Shown here in pieces: positions 5,981 to 7,305 of a stretch of 7,305 bases of DNA. The number at the start of each line of letters is the position of its first letter. Positions within the stretch are counted from its first letter, which is position 1. The DNA comes from Gammaproteobacteria bacterium (GTDB taxonomy: Bacteria; Pseudomonadota; Gammaproteobacteria; Pseudomonadales; Litorivicinaceae). Both the position numbers and the translations under genes were made by a program. The stretch spans positions 1 through 7,305 of the forward strand of contig PAFS01000003.1 of assembly GCA_002705325.1 (NCBI GenBank), read 5' to 3'. Below the pieces are notes generated by a model. It searched no databases, was not told where the DNA came from, and saw only the letters and a list, made by a program, of their open reading frames with translations.

Positions 5981-7081
5981 ATGAGTGAAGTTAAACTGCA
6001 GCGTCTAGCAAAGTCCTATGGTGGGTTCGCCGCTGTAAAGGAATTCGATCTGGAGATTGGCAAGGGTGAATTTCTGGTCCTGCTTGGTCCATCGGGATGT
6101 GGAAAGTCTACTACATTGAGGATGATTGCAGGCCTTGAAAGCATTACTTCAGGCGACCTTTTCATCAATGGTAAGCGCATGAACGATGTGGACCCCAAAG
6201 ATCGCGGGGTAGCGATGGTGTTCCAGAACTATGCGCTTTACCCGCATAGAACGGTGTTTGACAACATGGCGATGGCGCTGAAATTGAAGCGTGTACCAGC
6301 GGCAGAAATTCGCAAGCGAGTCGAACAAACTGCCGAGATGCTCGGTCTTATGGAGTATCTGGAACGCAAACCTGCAGCCTTGTCGGGTGGCCAGCGGCAG
6401 CGGGTTGCCATTGGCCGCGCGATCGTCAGAACCCCGGTGGTGTTTCTCTTTGACGAACCTTTGTCGAACCTTGATGCCATGCTCAGGGTAAAAATGCGCA
6501 TGGAATTGCAGGAGCTTCATGAAGGCCTCGGGGTAACCTCAGTCTATGTGACGCATGATCAAGTTGAAGCAATGACACTGGCCGATCGGATCGTCATCAT
6601 GAATAATGGTGTTGTCGAACAGGTTGGCACCCCGCGCGAGGTTTATGATAGGCCGTTCAATGAATTCGTTGCTACCTTCATCGGCAGTCCGACAATGAAT
6701 ATTCTTGACTTCGAGTTGCTGGAAAATGTGCCGGACAGCAATTCGAAAAAGGGCTGCTGGGTTACGCCATGTGGTAGTCTTTCTTTTCCCAGCTTGCCAG
6801 TTGATACAGGAACAAGGCGGAAAGTCCGGGTGGGGATACGCCCGGAACATCTGGAAATACTGGCAAAGCGGAAACAGATGTCCGGTCACGAAATCCAAGC
6901 AAGAGTTCAGCTTGATGAGCTTCTTGGCGCCGATGCTCTCCTGGTCCTCGCCGTTGGTGATGCCCGCCTCACAGCGCGCGTATCTGGCATAGATCACCCA
7001 AAGCGTGGCGATCACGTAACGCTAAATCTTCCTCTAGCACAGCTTCATGTATTTGACGCCGAAACTGGAATGGCTATTTAA
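5981..7081 (+). CDS. ABC sugar transporter ATPase (MalK/UgpC family)
   Basis: This 366-aa cytoplasmic ATPase powers the importer as a dimer under the two permeases. It has Walker A GPSGCGKST at 36-44, the Q-loop FQNYALYPH (Gln82), the ABC signature LSGGQRQR starting at 134, Walker B VVFLFDEP with Asp158 and Glu159, the D-loop SNLD, and the switch His192 in YVTHDQVEAM. A C-terminal TOBE/OB regulatory domain typical of MalK/UgpC proteins follows, including VGIRPEHLEI at about 284-293. All catalytic residues are present. The start is ambiguous: GTG at 5969 overlaps the permease 2 stop as GTGA and adds four residues, while ATG at 5981 gives the usual family N-terminus (MSEVKLQRLAKSYGG) with GAAAG 5 bases upstream and is chosen here. 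It is the last gene of the operon. Confidence 0.94.
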   Translation: MSEVKLQRLAKSYGGFAAVKEFDLEIGKGEFLVLLGPSGCGKSTTLRMIAGLESITSGDLFINGKRMNDVDPKDRGVAMVFQNYALYPHRTVFDNMAMALKLKRVPAAEIRKRVEQTAEMLGLMEYLERKPAALSGGQRQRVAIGRAIVRTPVVFLFDEPLSNLDAMLRVKMRMELQELHEGLGVTSVYVTHDQVEAMTLADRIVIMNNGVVEQVGTPREVYDRPFNEFVATFIGSPTMNILDFELLENVPDSNSKKGCWVTPCGSLSFPSLPVDTGTRRKVRVGIRPEHLEILAKRKQMSGHEIQARVQLDELLGADALLVLAVGDARLTARVSGIDHPKRGDHVTLNLPLAQLHVFDAETGMAI

Positions 7082-7100
7082 GCCGTATCTTAAGTTTTCT
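7076..7100 (+). terminator. weak possible terminator after the ATPase gene
   Basis: ATTTAAG (7076-7082, overlapping the stop codon) can pair with CTTAAGT (7089-7095) through a 6-base loop, with TTTTCT around the 3' side. The stem is AT-rich and includes one wobble pair, so it would be a poor terminator at best. No better candidate was seen before the right edge. Confidence 0.2.
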
Positions 7101-7305
7101 ATCGCAAGCTGACAGAGATTATCTAAACTGAGTTCGGGAACATTTTATTCCCCCTTCCTCCCCCCTCCATCACCCGCCGAAGGTCCGAGGCTCGACCACC
7201 CCAAACCTACGCCTCACCCCTCGAGCCAAATCAATCCAAATCTAGCAATCATCCCAAGTAACCCCGGTTCGGTGTCCATTGACCAAACTAATTGAGAATT
7301 CAACC
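7082..7305. other. non-coding tail downstream of the operon with a C-rich tract
   Basis: No frame on either strand here gives a recognisable protein. From 7150 to 7175 the plus strand is almost pure pyrimidine, with C-runs of five and six; the minus strand is correspondingly G-rich. Base composition differs clearly from the genes to the left. I see no tRNA and no recognisable insertion-sequence end. Confidence 0.5.

Noticed and set aside
7219..7305. Short minus-strand frame at the right edge ending in ARFGLIWLEG
   Set aside because: It is under 30 residues, enters from outside the window, and resembles no family I recognise; it cannot be supported as a gene end.

Overview
The window (about 7.3 kb) looks chromosomal and probably alphaproteobacterial. 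That is an inference from gene style and layout: an IclR-type regulator next to a complete ABC sugar importer of the trehalose/maltose (ThuE/AglE, UgpABEC-like) type, moderate GC, and GTG/TTG alternative starts. No rRNA, tRNA, CRISPR array or intact insertion sequence is visible.

Layout. (1) Positions 1-349, minus strand: the 5' part of a gene that runs off the left edge. It encodes a small Cys/His-rich protein with the HGGxSTG motif, a widespread protein family of unknown function often seen in phage-like or accessory DNA. (2) 350-472: short non-coding gap with a possible -10 box for the HGGxSTG gene. (3) 473-1996, minus strand: a complete type I (formylglycine) sulfatase without a signal peptide. 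(4) About 2009-2077: an AT-rich divergent promoter region with a perfect 10-bp inverted repeat and a third half-site, the best candidate operator for the neighbouring regulator. (5) 2078-2854, plus strand: an IclR-family regulator. (6) 2890-7081, plus strand: a complete carbohydrate ABC importer, in the order periplasmic binding protein, a 103-bp gap with a strong hairpin, permease 1, permease 2 (TTG start), and MalK/UgpC-type ATPase. (7) 7082-7305: non-coding tail with a weak possible terminator and a C-rich tract.

How the genes may work together. The regulator and the transporter genes are tightly packed on one strand and look like one transcription unit, with the sulfatase transcribed divergently from the shared intergenic region. 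The simplest model is import of a sulfated saccharide (or related small sulfate ester) by the ABC transporter, removal of sulfate in the cytoplasm by the sulfatase, and control of both arms by the IclR protein through the inverted repeat. The gene families are clear. The substrate and the regulatory link are inferred. No glycoside hydrolase, sugar kinase or dehydrogenase for the remaining steps lies in the window, and neither does the formylglycine-generating or anaerobic maturase enzyme the sulfatase would need.
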